Below are positions 1 to 7,810 of a DNA stretch of 64,000 nt, piece by piece; positions within the stretch are counted from its first letter, which is position 1; each line of letters opens with the position of its first letter. Both the position numbers and the translations under genes were made by a program. The DNA is from Pontibaca salina (lineage in GTDB: Bacteria; Pseudomonadota; Alphaproteobacteria; Rhodobacterales; Rhodobacteraceae), in contig NZ_JAEIJD010000001.1 of the NCBI RefSeq assembly GCF_016307205.1, forward strand, positions 62,001 through 126,000, in the 5' to 3' direction. The notes under the pieces were generated by a model that was not told where the DNA came from, searched no databases, and saw nothing but the letters and a program-made list of their open reading frames with translations.

Positions 1-913
1 CACGCGCGGCGGCGGACAGCGCAGACAAGATCGCCGCCGGAACCGAGATAACGATTGCGCAGGGGCTGGCGGCCACCAGTAACGTCGCGGCCTTGTACAT
101 GGCCTGTTGCCAGTCGCTGTACAGCCAGTAAAAAGCGGCAAATGCAACGAACGCACCGATCAGAACCGCGATGGTATAGCGCTGGCCAAACCATGCGCTG
201 AAGCGCTCGGATGGGGCCTTGGCGGCTTGCGCTTCGGTCACCAGACGAATCATGCGGGCGATGGTGCTCTCGCCGACCGTGCGGGTCACCGTAACATCCA
301 GCACCCCGTCAAGGTTTACCGTGGCCTCGTAAACTGGCTCGCCCGGTCCCTTTGATGCAGGCATGGATTCGCCGGTGATATTGGCTTCGTCAACGCCGCC
401 GTGACCCACAGCGATCGTGCCGTCGGTCGGCACCCGTGCACCCGGACGCAACACTACAATATCGCCGACCTCCAACGCGGTTGCCGCGACCTCTTCGACT
501 GATCCTGATGCGGTCTTGCGCAGCGCGGTCTCGGGGCGCAGCGCCATCAATGCCTCGATCGCATGGCGCGCGCGGCCAAGTGCGCGACTTTCCATCGTGC
601 CGGCAACGCTGAACAGCGTCAGAAGAATCGCCCCCTCCAGCGGTGCGCCGACCGCAGCCGCCGCCACGGCGGCGACGACCATCAGCAGATCGATATCGAG
701 AACCTGCTCTCGCCAAAGTGCCGTCACTGCCCGCCAACCTGCTGGAAAACCACCGGCAAGATACACAATTGCCAGCCCCGGAAAGCTAAGCGCGGCAAAC
801 CATTCTCCCGGCAGCCATATTCCAGCCAGCGCCAACAGCATCCCCAGGACCGTCATCAGCGACAAGAGGAAAGAACTGTCACGCAACAGAGACTGCATTA
901 GGCCTTGTTTCAT
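1..913 (-). CDS. P1B-4 type metal-exporting P-type ATPase (partial)
   Basis: A 304-residue N-terminal part is visible; the rest lies beyond the left edge. It begins at ATG 913, behind a GAGAAAAGAG ribosome binding site. Hydrophobic segments fill the first 110 residues, the actuator motif TGES is at about 180-183, and the membrane metal-site motif is SPC at 283-285, not CPC. SPC and the lack of any N-terminal metal-binding domain are the marks of the P1B-4 subgroup (CoaT/CtpD/PfeT-like), which pump Co2+, Fe2+ or Zn2+ out of the cytoplasm. The phosphorylation and nucleotide domains are not visible. The metal cannot be assigned from this fragment. Confidence 0.85.
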   Translation of the reverse strand, partial: MKQGLMQSLLRDSSFLLSLMTVLGMLLALAGIWLPGEWFAALSFPGLAIVYLAGGFPAGWRAVTALWREQVLDIDLLMVVAAVAAAAVGAPLEGAILLTLFSVAGTMESRALGRARHAIEALMALRPETALRKTASGSVEEVAATALEVGDIVVLRPGARVPTDGTIAVGHGGVDEANITGESMPASKGPGEPVYEATVNLDGVLDVTVTRTVGESTIARMIRLVTEAQAAKAPSERFSAWFGQRYTIAVLIGAFVAFAAFYWLYSDWQQAMYKAATLLVAASPCAIVISVPAAILSALSAAAR

Positions 914-1262
914 CTCTTTTCTCACGGCCTTACTCCACCAATGTCAGGGCGCTTATCACGGGTTGTCCTGCCGTCCCGTCGCAGCCAAGACGATTTGAAC
1001 GAACACTTACCCCAATCTTCGAACATGCGCCCGGCCCGACCACCCTGATGTGTTGCCGATGTCCAGCTTGTGAGCCAAATACGCCACGCGATCGTCCAGA
1101 CATCCTACCTCCGCTGCCGCGCCAATCCGACGCCTAAACGGCTATGGCTATCGTCCCGCTCACCGCATCCGTCCGTATGATCGGATTGTGAGAAATACAC
1201 ACCTGCCGCGATCCAAAGACCCACTTGCAGAGCATTCAGAGTAAATGTATTACGCCCTTAAT
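914..1262. other. Intergenic region, no gene seen
   Basis: This 349-bp stretch lies between the divergent metal ATPase and tRNA-Val. I see no credible open reading frame or terminator hairpin. It should contain promoters for both neighbours, but I could not pick convincing -35/-10 pairs. Confidence 0.5.
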
Positions 1263-1337
1263 GGGTGATTAGCTCAGTGGTAGAGCGCTTCGTTCACATC
1301 GAAGATGTCAGGAGTTCAAATCTCTTATCACCCACCA
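1263..1337 (+). tRNA. tRNA-Val(CAC)
   Basis: A full cloverleaf can be folded: acceptor GGGTGAT pairs with ATCACCC, D stem GCTC/GAGC, anticodon stem CTTCG/CGAAG around loop TTCACAT, T stem AGGAG/CTCTT with TTCAAAT loop. The anticodon is CAC, reading Val codon GUG. Discriminator A and an encoded CCA follow (1334-1337). It lies just left of the prophage attachment site but is not itself the integration target. Confidence 0.93.
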
Positions 1338-1461
1338 TTCCACAAAGTGCGATCGACGGAACTATCATAGCCTAGGTCACCCAAGTTACCAGCCTCGCCC
1401 ATCGCGACTGCAGCGCGGCGATTGTTTCGCAGGCGGATTTCAGGTTGCGTCAAAGAGAAGG

Positions 1462-1478
1462 TGGTGCACCCATCAGGA
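1462..1478. repeat. Left attachment site (attL) core
   Basis: This is a 17-bp exact copy of the tRNA-Arg 3' end (TGGTGCACCCATCAGGA), in the same orientation as the tRNA copy at 38558. The match stops at 1479 (C against T). No other part of the tRNA is present, which fits a remnant left at the distal end of an element that re-creates the tRNA at its other end. Confidence 0.82.
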
Positions 1479-1619
1479 CTGCATGACATTGCGCAATTTC
1501 AAGGGCTTGTGCCGCAAAGTGCCCACCAGTAGCGCCCATACAAATCAATAACTTAGGATGCCAAGTGCACATTTTTCAGGGATGCTTGCACCCCACATCC
1601 AGAGCCGAACCATATACCA

Positions 1620-1829
1620 CATAGGTGCCTCAATTTTTGGCTGCTGTGGGGACCAAGCGATGTCACATACGACCAGAGACTGCTGGCGTTCATGCCGGAT
1701 GCGAATCTTACCGACGCAGCTGAACATGGCCACGCATGCTGCAGGCTAGGTTTTTCCTCGAAATTCGGGATCAGCGAGCGGCTGGTATTTAATACTTCAA
1801 TCTGGCAGGGATCACGTTCCAGTTATTGA
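1620..1829 (+). pseudogene. Possible alpha/beta-hydrolase C-terminal remnant
   Basis: A reading frame open to the TGA at 1827 encodes a segment containing LLWGPSDVTYDQRLLAFMPD followed by a His-containing stretch. This recalls the last strands of alpha/beta hydrolases (LLWG, then an acidic residue, then a helix and the catalytic His). No start, no nucleophile elbow and no upstream hydrolase domain can be found, so at best it is a decayed fragment just inside the attL. The similarity is weak and rests on pattern recognition only. Confidence 0.25.
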
Positions 1830-1843
1830 ACGAAAGATCAGCC

Positions 1844-2566
1844 ATGCCAGTCCATTCAGTTGACACGACAGAACGTCGCAGCCGCCCTACACCGGATGCA
1901 TCAGTCTCTGAACGTATCCGTGCCCGTCTGACTGCGGCTAATGTACGCTTCAACGCCAACGACAACATCGCAGCTTTCCTAAACGAAGGTGAACTGGACG
2001 CGCTACGTGACGAAGTTGCCGAGCTTATGCAAGGGGTGCTGAGAGCATTGGTGATCGACACGTCCCGTGACCACAACACAACAGACACGCCCCGCCGCGT
2101 TGCCAAGATGTTTATCGATGAGGTCTTCGCCGGGCGCTACCAGGCTGCGCCGGATGTTACTGCATTTCCCAATGTTTCCCGCCTGAATGAACTGATGATC
2201 ATCGGCCCGATCACGGTGCGAAGCGCTTGTTCGCATCATTTATGCCCGATCATGGGGCGCGTCTGGGTCGGAGTTTTGCCGAGCGCCGAATCCGAGCTCA
2301 TAGGCCTGTCGAAATACACGCGCCTTTGCGACTGGATCATGAGCCGCCCGCAAATCCAAGAAGAAGCCGTCGTGATGCTGGCCAATGAATTGGAGACGCG
2401 CATTCATCCCGACGGACTGGCGGTAGTGATGGAGGCGGACCACTTTTGCATGCACTGGCGCGGGGTGAAGGACAATCAGTCCATGATGGCCAATTCGGTC
2501 ATGCGCGGGGCCTTCCTATCAAATGCAGATCTACGCCGTGAATTCTTGAGCCTGATAAAACGCTGA
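1844..2566 (+). CDS. folE: GTP cyclohydrolase I
   Basis: This 240-residue enzyme would convert GTP to 7,8-dihydroneopterin triphosphate, the entry step of folate, biopterin and 7-deazaguanine (queuosine) synthesis. The zinc and catalytic segment SACSHHLCPIMG and the second zinc Cys in DHFCMHWRG match the family, as do TPRRVAKMFIDE and the C-terminal RREFLSLI. A TTG at 1826 is also in frame, but ATG 1844 is preceded by a GAAAGA-like site. It is the first of three rightward genes between attL and the phage lysis genes, so it appears to be prophage cargo. Phage-borne folE genes are known and often feed deazaguanine DNA modification, but no queC/D/E or dpd gene is present here. Confidence 0.9.
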   Translation: MPVHSVDTTERRSRPTPDASVSERIRARLTAANVRFNANDNIAAFLNEGELDALRDEVAELMQGVLRALVIDTSRDHNTTDTPRRVAKMFIDEVFAGRYQAAPDVTAFPNVSRLNELMIIGPITVRSACSHHLCPIMGRVWVGVLPSAESELIGLSKYTRLCDWIMSRPQIQEEAVVMLANELETRIHPDGLAVVMEADHFCMHWRGVKDNQSMMANSVMRGAFLSNADLRREFLSLIKR

Positions 2567-2578
2567 CTTTTCGTAGAA

Positions 2579-2595
2579 CACCACTCCAAGTGGTG
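2579..2595 (+). terminator. Hairpin after folE
   Basis: CACCACT and AGTGGTG form a perfect 7-bp stem with a CCA loop, 12 bp after the folE stop. There is no following T-run, so it may be an mRNA-stabilising hairpin and not a true intrinsic terminator. Confidence 0.4.
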
Positions 2596-2911
2596 GTGCC
2601 GGCAAGAGCTAGGAGCGAAGGCCTTTCGCTATCTGTGATTGGCTATGCGGTCATTCTGGCTGCGCAGTCTTTGGCCAGCTGGAAGAGCAGGCTGACGCCA
2701 CCGGTGGTGATCGGCGCTGGTAGGCAGCCCACCTATTTGAGAGCCAGCCTCTTTGTAAAATCAGTGTGGTTTAGGCCCTCAGCACAGCCCACAAGTGTTG
2801 CAAAGCCACATCACCAATTCAGAAAAAGTTTTTCGAGCCCCACGTTGATAGTGAGGCTGTGATCTGGATTTGTTAATGGCTCCCTTCGTACGTTACAAAA
2901 AGGTTATTGTT
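2596..2911. other. Intergenic region upstream of outer-membrane gene
   Basis: This 316-bp stretch has no convincing gene. The open frame at 2590-2862 lacks a ribosome binding site and looks non-coding. The AT-richer end (2810-2910) is the likely promoter region and leader of the outer-membrane protein gene. Confidence 0.5.
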
Positions 2912-3529
2912 ATGAAAAAATATCTTAACACCGTCGCCATCTCTTCGCTTCTCGCAGCCCCTGCCTTCGCAGGTAACCTGCAAGAGCCCAGCGTTGAGCC
3001 GATCATTGCAACCCCCGTTCAGGTGCAGCCGATCTCTGACTGGACCGGCTTTTATCTCGGTGCTCAGCTGGGCTACGGTGACGCTTGGACTTCGCCAGTC
3101 GGCGTCGCTCTTGATGGTGGCTTTGCCGGTGTACATGCTGGCTACTTGCACGATTTCGGCGATTTTGTTCTTGGTGGTGAATTGGACTATGATCGGTCCG
3201 ATATTTCGCAAAATCTCGGCGGCACCGAACTTAAAATCGATAAGGTTGCTCGCTTAAAACTGATCGGTGGCTACGATCTGGGTAAGGGTCTGGTCTACGC
3301 GACAGCCGGTGTATTTAACGGCAATCTGAAGGTGTCTGAACCAGGTTTCAGCGAGAGTGATGACGACAATGGCTGGGTGCTTGGCGGCGGCTATAAGCAC
3401 AAGTTCTCCGAGAACTGGATCGGTGGTGTCGAAGCACTGCACCACAAGATAAGTGACCTCGGAGGAGAGCTTGATGGACTAGACCTGAAGGCGACCACGA
3501 TCAGCGCACGGATCTCGTACAAGTTCTGA
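2912..3529 (+). CDS. Outer-membrane beta-barrel protein (prophage-located paralog)
   Basis: This 205-residue protein has a cleavable signal peptide (MKKYLNTVAISSLLAAPAFA) and a small barrel that ends in ISYKF, with the terminal Phe required for Bam-dependent insertion. It closely resembles the chromosomal protein at 48988-49575: both mature proteins start GNLQEP, share VQVQPISDWTGFY, and keep YKHKF.ENWIGGVE near the end. Central loop regions differ. It belongs to the opacity/OmpA-like porin barrel group. ATG 2912 is chosen because the signal peptide begins there. A strong terminator follows. Inside the prophage boundaries it could alter the lysogen surface, for example to block superinfection, but this is inference. 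Confidence 0.85.
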   Translation: MKKYLNTVAISSLLAAPAFAGNLQEPSVEPIIATPVQVQPISDWTGFYLGAQLGYGDAWTSPVGVALDGGFAGVHAGYLHDFGDFVLGGELDYDRSDISQNLGGTELKIDKVARLKLIGGYDLGKGLVYATAGVFNGNLKVSEPGFSESDDDNGWVLGGGYKHKFSENWIGGVEALHHKISDLGGELDGLDLKATTISARISYKF

Positions 3530-3616
3530 TCACGTGGGAGGCACGTCGATATATAGCTGAGCGAATTCGGTCTATAGCACACCGCCCATAAGACATCACT
3601 ACATCGACACGACTTG

Positions 3617-3650
3617 GCGCCCCGAGAGATTCGACTCTCGGGGCGCTTCT
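3617..3650 (+). terminator. Intrinsic terminator of the outer-membrane gene
   Basis: GCGCCCCGAGAG (3617-3628) pairs perfectly with CTCTCGGGGCGC (3635-3646) around loop ATTCGA, followed by the T-rich TTCTTGG. It isolates the outer-membrane gene from the downstream ATPase. The remaining 286 bp to 3936 show nothing recognisable. Confidence 0.8.
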
Positions 3651-3936
3651 TGGTTTCTCACCCTTGCTTCTGGAACGGAGAATGCCGCGGGAGATGCCGC
3701 CGAACCAGTCTGCTCACACGGCGATCATGGGGTTTAAGAGCAGCAATGCGCAGGAAACGGACTTTGCATAGTTGGCGCCAATGCGCGTGGCAGAGCTGCG
3801 TGACCGGCCCATAGCGGACGTTCACAGGGGGATTCTATGCTGCAATGCAGCTTCACCAGAGTAGCATTCCAGGCCGATACCACCTACACTGCCAATCATC
3901 CGCAAGAAAAGCCACAGAATACCGGAGCACGCCGAA

Positions 3937-5916
3937 ATGATGAATGAGGTCCAGCCGGGACGCCATCCGAATTTTGATATAACCATTTTTGATCCGGTTG
4001 AACAAAGAGTCCTGCGGCGAATGGAGCAAATATTCCATCTTACCCGAGATGGTGAGATAGCTGTAGGAAAACAAAAAAGTAGCTACCGCTACGCTCTTGT
4101 AAAACCGTGTGGGAAGATGCGCGGCATCCTTCACACTGATCGGGAGGTATTGGTTGTTTTCTCAGCGTATGAAGAGTTTCAACCGCGTTCGATAGATGCT
4201 TTCGATCACATCATGGAGCAACTCCCGGAAGCATTTCGCATCGAGAAGGTTGCGCGTATCTTAGTGAGCGGTGATGTAGAAATCCGAAAAAAACTCCGTT
4301 CCTTATTTGAAAGCAGACCGGATGCTCCGGTGGTCATTCCTTATCACTATTCCGAGTTTTCCCTTGCGACTTTGGAAGCGGATATTGTTTCAAGGATGCG
4401 AGAATTTTCATTCTCCAGAGACCTATTTTCAATGTCATCGCCACTTCGCAGTGAGCTATACTTCTATGGACGCTCCGACCTTATCAATGAAATATCTTCA
4501 AAACTTTCTTCTGGCGAAAACTTCGGTCTTTTTGGGCTGCGCAGAAGTGGCAAGACCTCTTTGATATCTGGAATAAGCCGAGCGCTTTCGACCAGGAGTG
4601 GCGCGAGCGTAACTATTGATTGTCAATCCCCATCTGTTCATCAGTTGCACTGGAATGAACTCCTCCATCATATTGCTTCAGAGCTTAAGCATGCGTTTTC
4701 TGTCAAACATAAAATTGGAAACGTAGAGGCATACGGTGCCAAGAATGCTGCGACCACTTTCCTCGAGGACATTAGGGTGATCGGAAAGCAGGCGAAGAAA
4801 GAGTTCGTAGCCGTTCTGTTTGATGAGATTGAGCGTATAGCGCCCGGAACAGCATCCTCAAGCCATTGGAACAACGAACGTGACTTTCTTCTTTTTTGGC
4901 AGTCAATGCGGGCAGCATTTCAAAGCTCCTCATCCCCAATTGTGTATCTCATAGTTGGAACTAACCCACACTGCATCGAGGCAATTAAACTATTTGAAAG
5001 CGATAATCCTTTGTATGGGAATGTTGAAAAGCGTTTTATCCCTATGTTTACACCTGACCAAATTTCGGAGATGGTGGCGGACCTTGGTGGCATCATGGGT
5101 GTTGAATTTGACGCTGAAAGCCGCATGAAATTATTTCAAGATTTTGGCGGTCACCCATTTCTCACACGGTATGCGTGTAGCTTCATCGCAAAGTCGGCAG
5201 GCGTTCGACCTGTTAAAGTTGACCGCACACTATATGCAAGAGGTGTTAACGAATATACGACCGAAGCAGAAAGTTATGTCGCATCTGTTGTAGGATTATT
5301 AGAAGAACAGTACCCAGACGAGCACCTAATGCTTGAGTATATTGGTCAAGGAGACTTGGCGAGTTTCGAGGCTCTCGCCCAACAAGATCAAAGCCTTCTT
5401 GAACACTTATATGGCTATGGCGTACTCAAGAAGGGTATTGAGGGGAGTTATTTTAATATTGGCGTTGTTGAGCAATATTTCGCAAATAAAGCCAAACCGG
5501 TAAAGTTACTCAGTACAGAAGATCGATTGGCTGAAATCTCAAAACGGCGGAATTCACTTGAAAGAAAAATTCGAGTTCACGTAGGAACTGTTTTCAGCGT
5601 TCATTTCTCCAGGGCAAAGCGAAGGGTAAACCTTGTTTCAAAGCTGATGGAGCGACGTCGGACCGACGTGGCAGGAGTTGACTTTGATAGCCTGTTAGCG
5701 GAAGGCGCCAGCCCGCTTTACTTTGATGAACTCAAGTCAATTATTTTGGGTTTTTGGGATAAATTCGAACACTCACTTGAAATGAATAAGTCTGAGTTTG
5801 AGTATCATATGGAAGTTGTTAATAAAGCGCGATATGATGCACACGCCAAAGATGTGCAAGATCACGATTTTGAAAAAGCGCGCGTCTCTCTTGTCGAACT
5901 TGAGTCCAAATTCTGA
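3937..5916 (+). CDS. AAA/STAND-like ATPase with HEPN-like C-terminus
   Basis: The 659-residue protein has three parts. Residues 1-190 form a domain I do not recognise. An ATPase core follows, with Walker A GLRRSGKTSL near 199-208 and Walker B AVLFDEIE near 292-299, introduced by YFYGRSDLI, typical of STAND-like AAA ATPases. From about residue 530, a helical C-terminus ends with NKARYDAHAKD (about 627-637), resembling the Arg-to-His catalytic motif of HEPN RNases of the Swt1 type, but with three residues between Arg and His where four or more are usual. The gene is visibly richer in A/T than its neighbours, suggesting separate acquisition. ATPase-HEPN architectures are common in anti-phage systems; a role in prophage-encoded immunity is inference. 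Confidence 0.7.
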   Translation: MMNEVQPGRHPNFDITIFDPVEQRVLRRMEQIFHLTRDGEIAVGKQKSSYRYALVKPCGKMRGILHTDREVLVVFSAYEEFQPRSIDAFDHIMEQLPEAFRIEKVARILVSGDVEIRKKLRSLFESRPDAPVVIPYHYSEFSLATLEADIVSRMREFSFSRDLFSMSSPLRSELYFYGRSDLINEISSKLSSGENFGLFGLRRSGKTSLISGISRALSTRSGASVTIDCQSPSVHQLHWNELLHHIASELKHAFSVKHKIGNVEAYGAKNAATTFLEDIRVIGKQAKKEFVAVLFDEIERIAPGTASSSHWNNERDFLLFWQSMRAAFQSSSSPIVYLIVGTNPHCIEAIKLFESDNPLYGNVEKRFIPMFTPDQISEMVADLGGIMGVEFDAESRMKLFQDFGGHPFLTRYACSFIAKSAGVRPVKVDRTLYARGVNEYTTEAESYVASVVGLLEEQYPDEHLMLEYIGQGDLASFEALAQQDQSLLEHLYGYGVLKKGIEGSYFNIGVVEQYFANKAKPVKLLSTEDRLAEISKRRNSLERKIRVHVGTVFSVHFSRAKRRVNLVSKLMERRRTDVAGVDFDSLLAEGASPLYFDELKSIILGFWDKFEHSLEMNKSEFEYHMEVVNKARYDAHAKDVQDHDFEKARVSLVELESKF

Positions 5917-6274
5917 GTGTGCCGCACCCGCTCGCCCATCAGCTCCGTCTACTTGAGATAGAATGCATAAGGTCTGAATCACTGCCTATGGGGATTGATA
6001 GTCGGCCATGACGCAACGCAGCGAACGACCGCTCCCCGCCCTGTCTGTATGTGCTAGGCCCGACTGGCCGCGCGGCAGGCATGCGGTCGCTTTGGGCTGA
6101 CAGCGGTCATTCCCTGCGACTCGCGTGAATGCCGACAGTGGACCGATCGCGCAATCTGCCAATCCGATGCCGCCTGGCCGCCTAATGCCCTCTTCAGCGA
6201 CTTATGTATACCTCATGGGCGGGCGCGCATCCGCGCACTGGCAGCTCAGACACTGCCCTTCCGAAGCTTCTGCA
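5917..6274. other. Intergenic region between cargo gene and lysis cassette
   Basis: These 358 bp separate two convergent transcription units. The short overlapping frames have no ribosome binding sites or recognisable products. I see no clean terminator hairpin and no further copy of the attachment repeat. Confidence 0.5.
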
Positions 6275-6463
6275 CTACCTCTCCCAGCCGCAGACACCCG
6301 CCCCGGCAAGGTTGTGTGTCAGGATCTGGCGCGCAGTACCTTCGGTCAGCACATCATTCACGCTTGGCCGAATCGGCGATGACCAACAGTCACCTGTCGG
6401 TGTCACGCATCCAGTCAGCAAGATCAGCGTGCACATCATGGCTGCTTTTGGCATCGACCTCAT
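6275..6463 (-). CDS. Outer-membrane spanin lipoprotein (Rz1-like)
   Basis: This 62-residue protein begins MRSMPKAAMMCTLILLTGC, a lipoprotein signal with lipobox LLTGC. Its start lies inside the preceding inner-membrane spanin gene in another frame, the arrangement known for Rz/Rz1 pairs. After holin and endolysin action, the two spanins fuse inner and outer membranes. It is the last gene of the lysis cassette. The assignment rests on lipobox, size, overlap and position; the sequence itself is not conserved enough to be decisive. Confidence 0.7.
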   Translation of the reverse strand: MRSMPKAAMMCTLILLTGCVTPTGDCWSSPIRPSVNDVLTEGTARQILTHNLAGAGVCGWER

Positions 6464-6704
6464 CACGCACCCCCTTTGCTTTTTCCAGTGAGGCCGCCTT
6501 AACCTCCGCAGCGTGTCGTTCTCCTTGGGTAGCGCCATCTCGCCGCCCTTTGATGTAAGCCCCCAGCGCTGTCGCAATCACGCCCACAGCGCCGCTTAGC
6601 AGGGCGATCAGCGTCGCGCTCATAGCGGCACGTCCCAAAAGCACACCGGGCCACGTCCAGACCAGCCAGACGCGGCTGAGCGGCTGCCAGCCGAGACGAA
6701 TCAT
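6390..6704 (-). CDS. Inner-membrane spanin (Rz-like)
   Basis: This 104-residue protein has N-terminal hydrophobic segments, the second reading MSATLIALLSGAVGVIATAL. A charged helical region (GRRDGATQGERHAAEVKAASLEKA) follows, as in i-spanins. The start at 6704 overlaps the holin stop as ATGA, implying translational coupling. Its last 74 bp overlap the lipoprotein gene in another frame. Expected to sit in the inner membrane with a periplasmic coiled coil. Confidence 0.6.
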   Translation of the reverse strand: MIRLGWQPLSRVWLVWTWPGVLLGRAAMSATLIALLSGAVGVIATALGAYIKGRRDGATQGERHAAEVKAASLEKAKGVRDEVDAKSSHDVHADLADWMRDTDR

Positions 6705-6892
6705 GTTTGCCACCCGTTGCGCTTGGCGATGGCATAAGCGCCTTCAACCGTCGCGCCGATGATGACGCCGGCAAGCGCGATCAGGTCCGGGTCAACGGCA
6801 ATCAGCGCGCCTGCGTCAGGGGTCACCAGCCCATAGGTGACAAGCGCCGATGCGATCCAGCGCAGGGTAATCCGTGAAAGCGGCCCAATCAT
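6701..6892 (-). CDS. Putative holin
   Basis: A 63-residue protein with two hydrophobic stretches (about 8-30 and 36-55) separated by an acidic turn (VDPD). Size and form resemble the small holins of the Pam3 gp28 type. It lies immediately after the lysozyme gene and before the spanin pair, so a role in timing membrane permeabilisation is likely. Confidence 0.65.
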   Translation of the reverse strand: MIGPLSRITLRWIASALVTYGLVTPDAGALIAVDPDLIALAGVIIGATVEGAYAIAKRNGWQT

Positions 6893-6893
6893 C

Positions 6894-7415
6894 TTACAAA
6901 TCCTCCAAGCAAAGTTTGTGTTCAGCCGCCCGCCGATTGACCAACCCCGGCAGGACGCGCCCCCCGGCCTTGTTCCACATCGTCACCGCATCGCAGCCGC
7001 CGCGATAATCGCCCGCATTGAAGCGCCGCACGGCAGTTGACCGGCACGCCCCGCCAACGCCAACGTTGTAGGTCCACGACACCAGCGCGACCTTAGTCTT
7101 GACCGGCAACGGCGTTGGCGGATCAAGGCAGGCGTCCAGCCCGCGCTCATGGGTTTCAAGCTCGCGGGTCAGCATCGCATCGCACTGCGCGCGCGTGGCG
7201 GTGTCGCCCATCTGCACGCCCTTGGTGATGCCCTCGCAGATCGTCGGGATGCCGACCGGATCGCGGTAAGCCACGTACCGCGTCCCCTCCCAGCCGCTGA
7301 CAAAGGCGATGGTCAGCGCCAGCCCCGCGACCGCGCCTTTCTTGGCTTGGCTTTTGGGCTTGTCTGGGTCGGGCCTTCGGAACAGCCCAATCAGGGCGGC
7401 GAAAAACTGTCTCAT
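6894..7415 (-). CDS. Phage lysozyme (GH24 endolysin, probable SAR type)
   Basis: This 173-residue muramidase cleaves the glycan strands of peptidoglycan. The catalytic triad E43-x8-D52-x5-T58 (in SGWEGTRYVAYRDPVGIPT) fits the T4/P21 lysozyme family exactly. Residues 27-42 (GAVAGLALTIAFVSGW) form a weakly hydrophobic helix directly before the active site, as in signal-arrest-release endolysins such as R21. Start 7415 is chosen for its GGAGA ribosome binding site; an in-frame start 15 bp upstream is less favoured. It leads the holin-spanin genes. Confidence 0.9.
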   Translation of the reverse strand: MRQFFAALIGLFRRPDPDKPKSQAKKGAVAGLALTIAFVSGWEGTRYVAYRDPVGIPTICEGITKGVQMGDTATRAQCDAMLTRELETHERGLDACLDPPTPLPVKTKVALVSWTYNVGVGGACRSTAVRRFNAGDYRGGCDAVTMWNKAGGRVLPGLVNRRAAEHKLCLEDL

Positions 7416-7431
7416 GCTATCTCCGCGCAAT

Positions 7432-7451
7432 AAAAAACCGCCCGAAGGCGG
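7432..7451 (-). terminator. Intrinsic terminator upstream of the lysis cassette
   Basis: On the minus strand CCGCC and GGCGG enclose TTCG, followed by six T residues (positions 7437-7432). It lies between the 107-residue membrane protein gene and the lysozyme gene, so it would end or attenuate late structural transcription before the lysis genes. Confidence 0.7.
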
Positions 7452-7477
7452 CGCGTTTGTCTCGGCTGTGGGTGGAG

Positions 7478-7801
7478 CTACTCGCCCCTGCCCCGCTCGA
7501 TCCGCTCAAGGCGGCTGTCGATCCGGCTCAGCATCGCGAGGATGTGAGCGAACCGCTCGTCGTCGCGCGCCTTGGATTGCTCCAGCGACCGGACGCGCAC
7601 CTCGATTTGCTGCCGTTCACCCGTCGCCGCCAATGACGCCCGCGATGCCTCGTCGATCCGCGTCGAGAGGGTGGCGACTTGCAACCCGACATACAGACCC
7701 GCCGCAATCAGACCGCTCGCCATTGTCCACGCCAAAGCCTTGTTGAGGGTGATACCCCGGTCGCTGTTTTCGATCATGCGCGAATGGTGCGTGTCCGTCA
7801 T
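7478..7801 (-). CDS. Phage membrane protein with coiled coil
   Basis: A 107-residue protein with one hydrophobic segment (about residues 22-44, containing TMASGLIAAGLYVGL) followed by a long charged helix rich in heptad-like repeats. I do not recognise a family. It is encoded between the tail genes and the lysis cassette; an accessory holin/antiholin or a membrane-bound regulator are both possible. Confidence 0.6.
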   Translation of the reverse strand: MTDTHHSRMIENSDRGITLNKALAWTMASGLIAAGLYVGLQVATLSTRIDEASRASLAATGERQQIEVRVRSLEQSKARDDERFAHILAMLSRIDSRLERIERGRGE

Positions 7802-7810
7802 GAATATCCC

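Noticed and set aside
1-913. Copper-type CPx ATPase
   Set aside because: The motif is SPC and no N-terminal HMA domain exists, so P1B-4 fits better than CopA/ZntA.
1826-1843. TTG start for folE at 1826
   Set aside because: ATG 1844 is better placed relative to the ribosome binding site and the extra six codons are not needed.
2590-2862. 90-codon frame between folE and omp
   Set aside because: No ribosome binding site, mixed composition, starts inside the folE hairpin.
5917-6274. Further att copy marking a phage boundary between ATPase and lysis genes
   Set aside because: GCACCC and CCCATCAG fragments at about 5923-5942 are scattered and not a continuous match to the 17-bp core.
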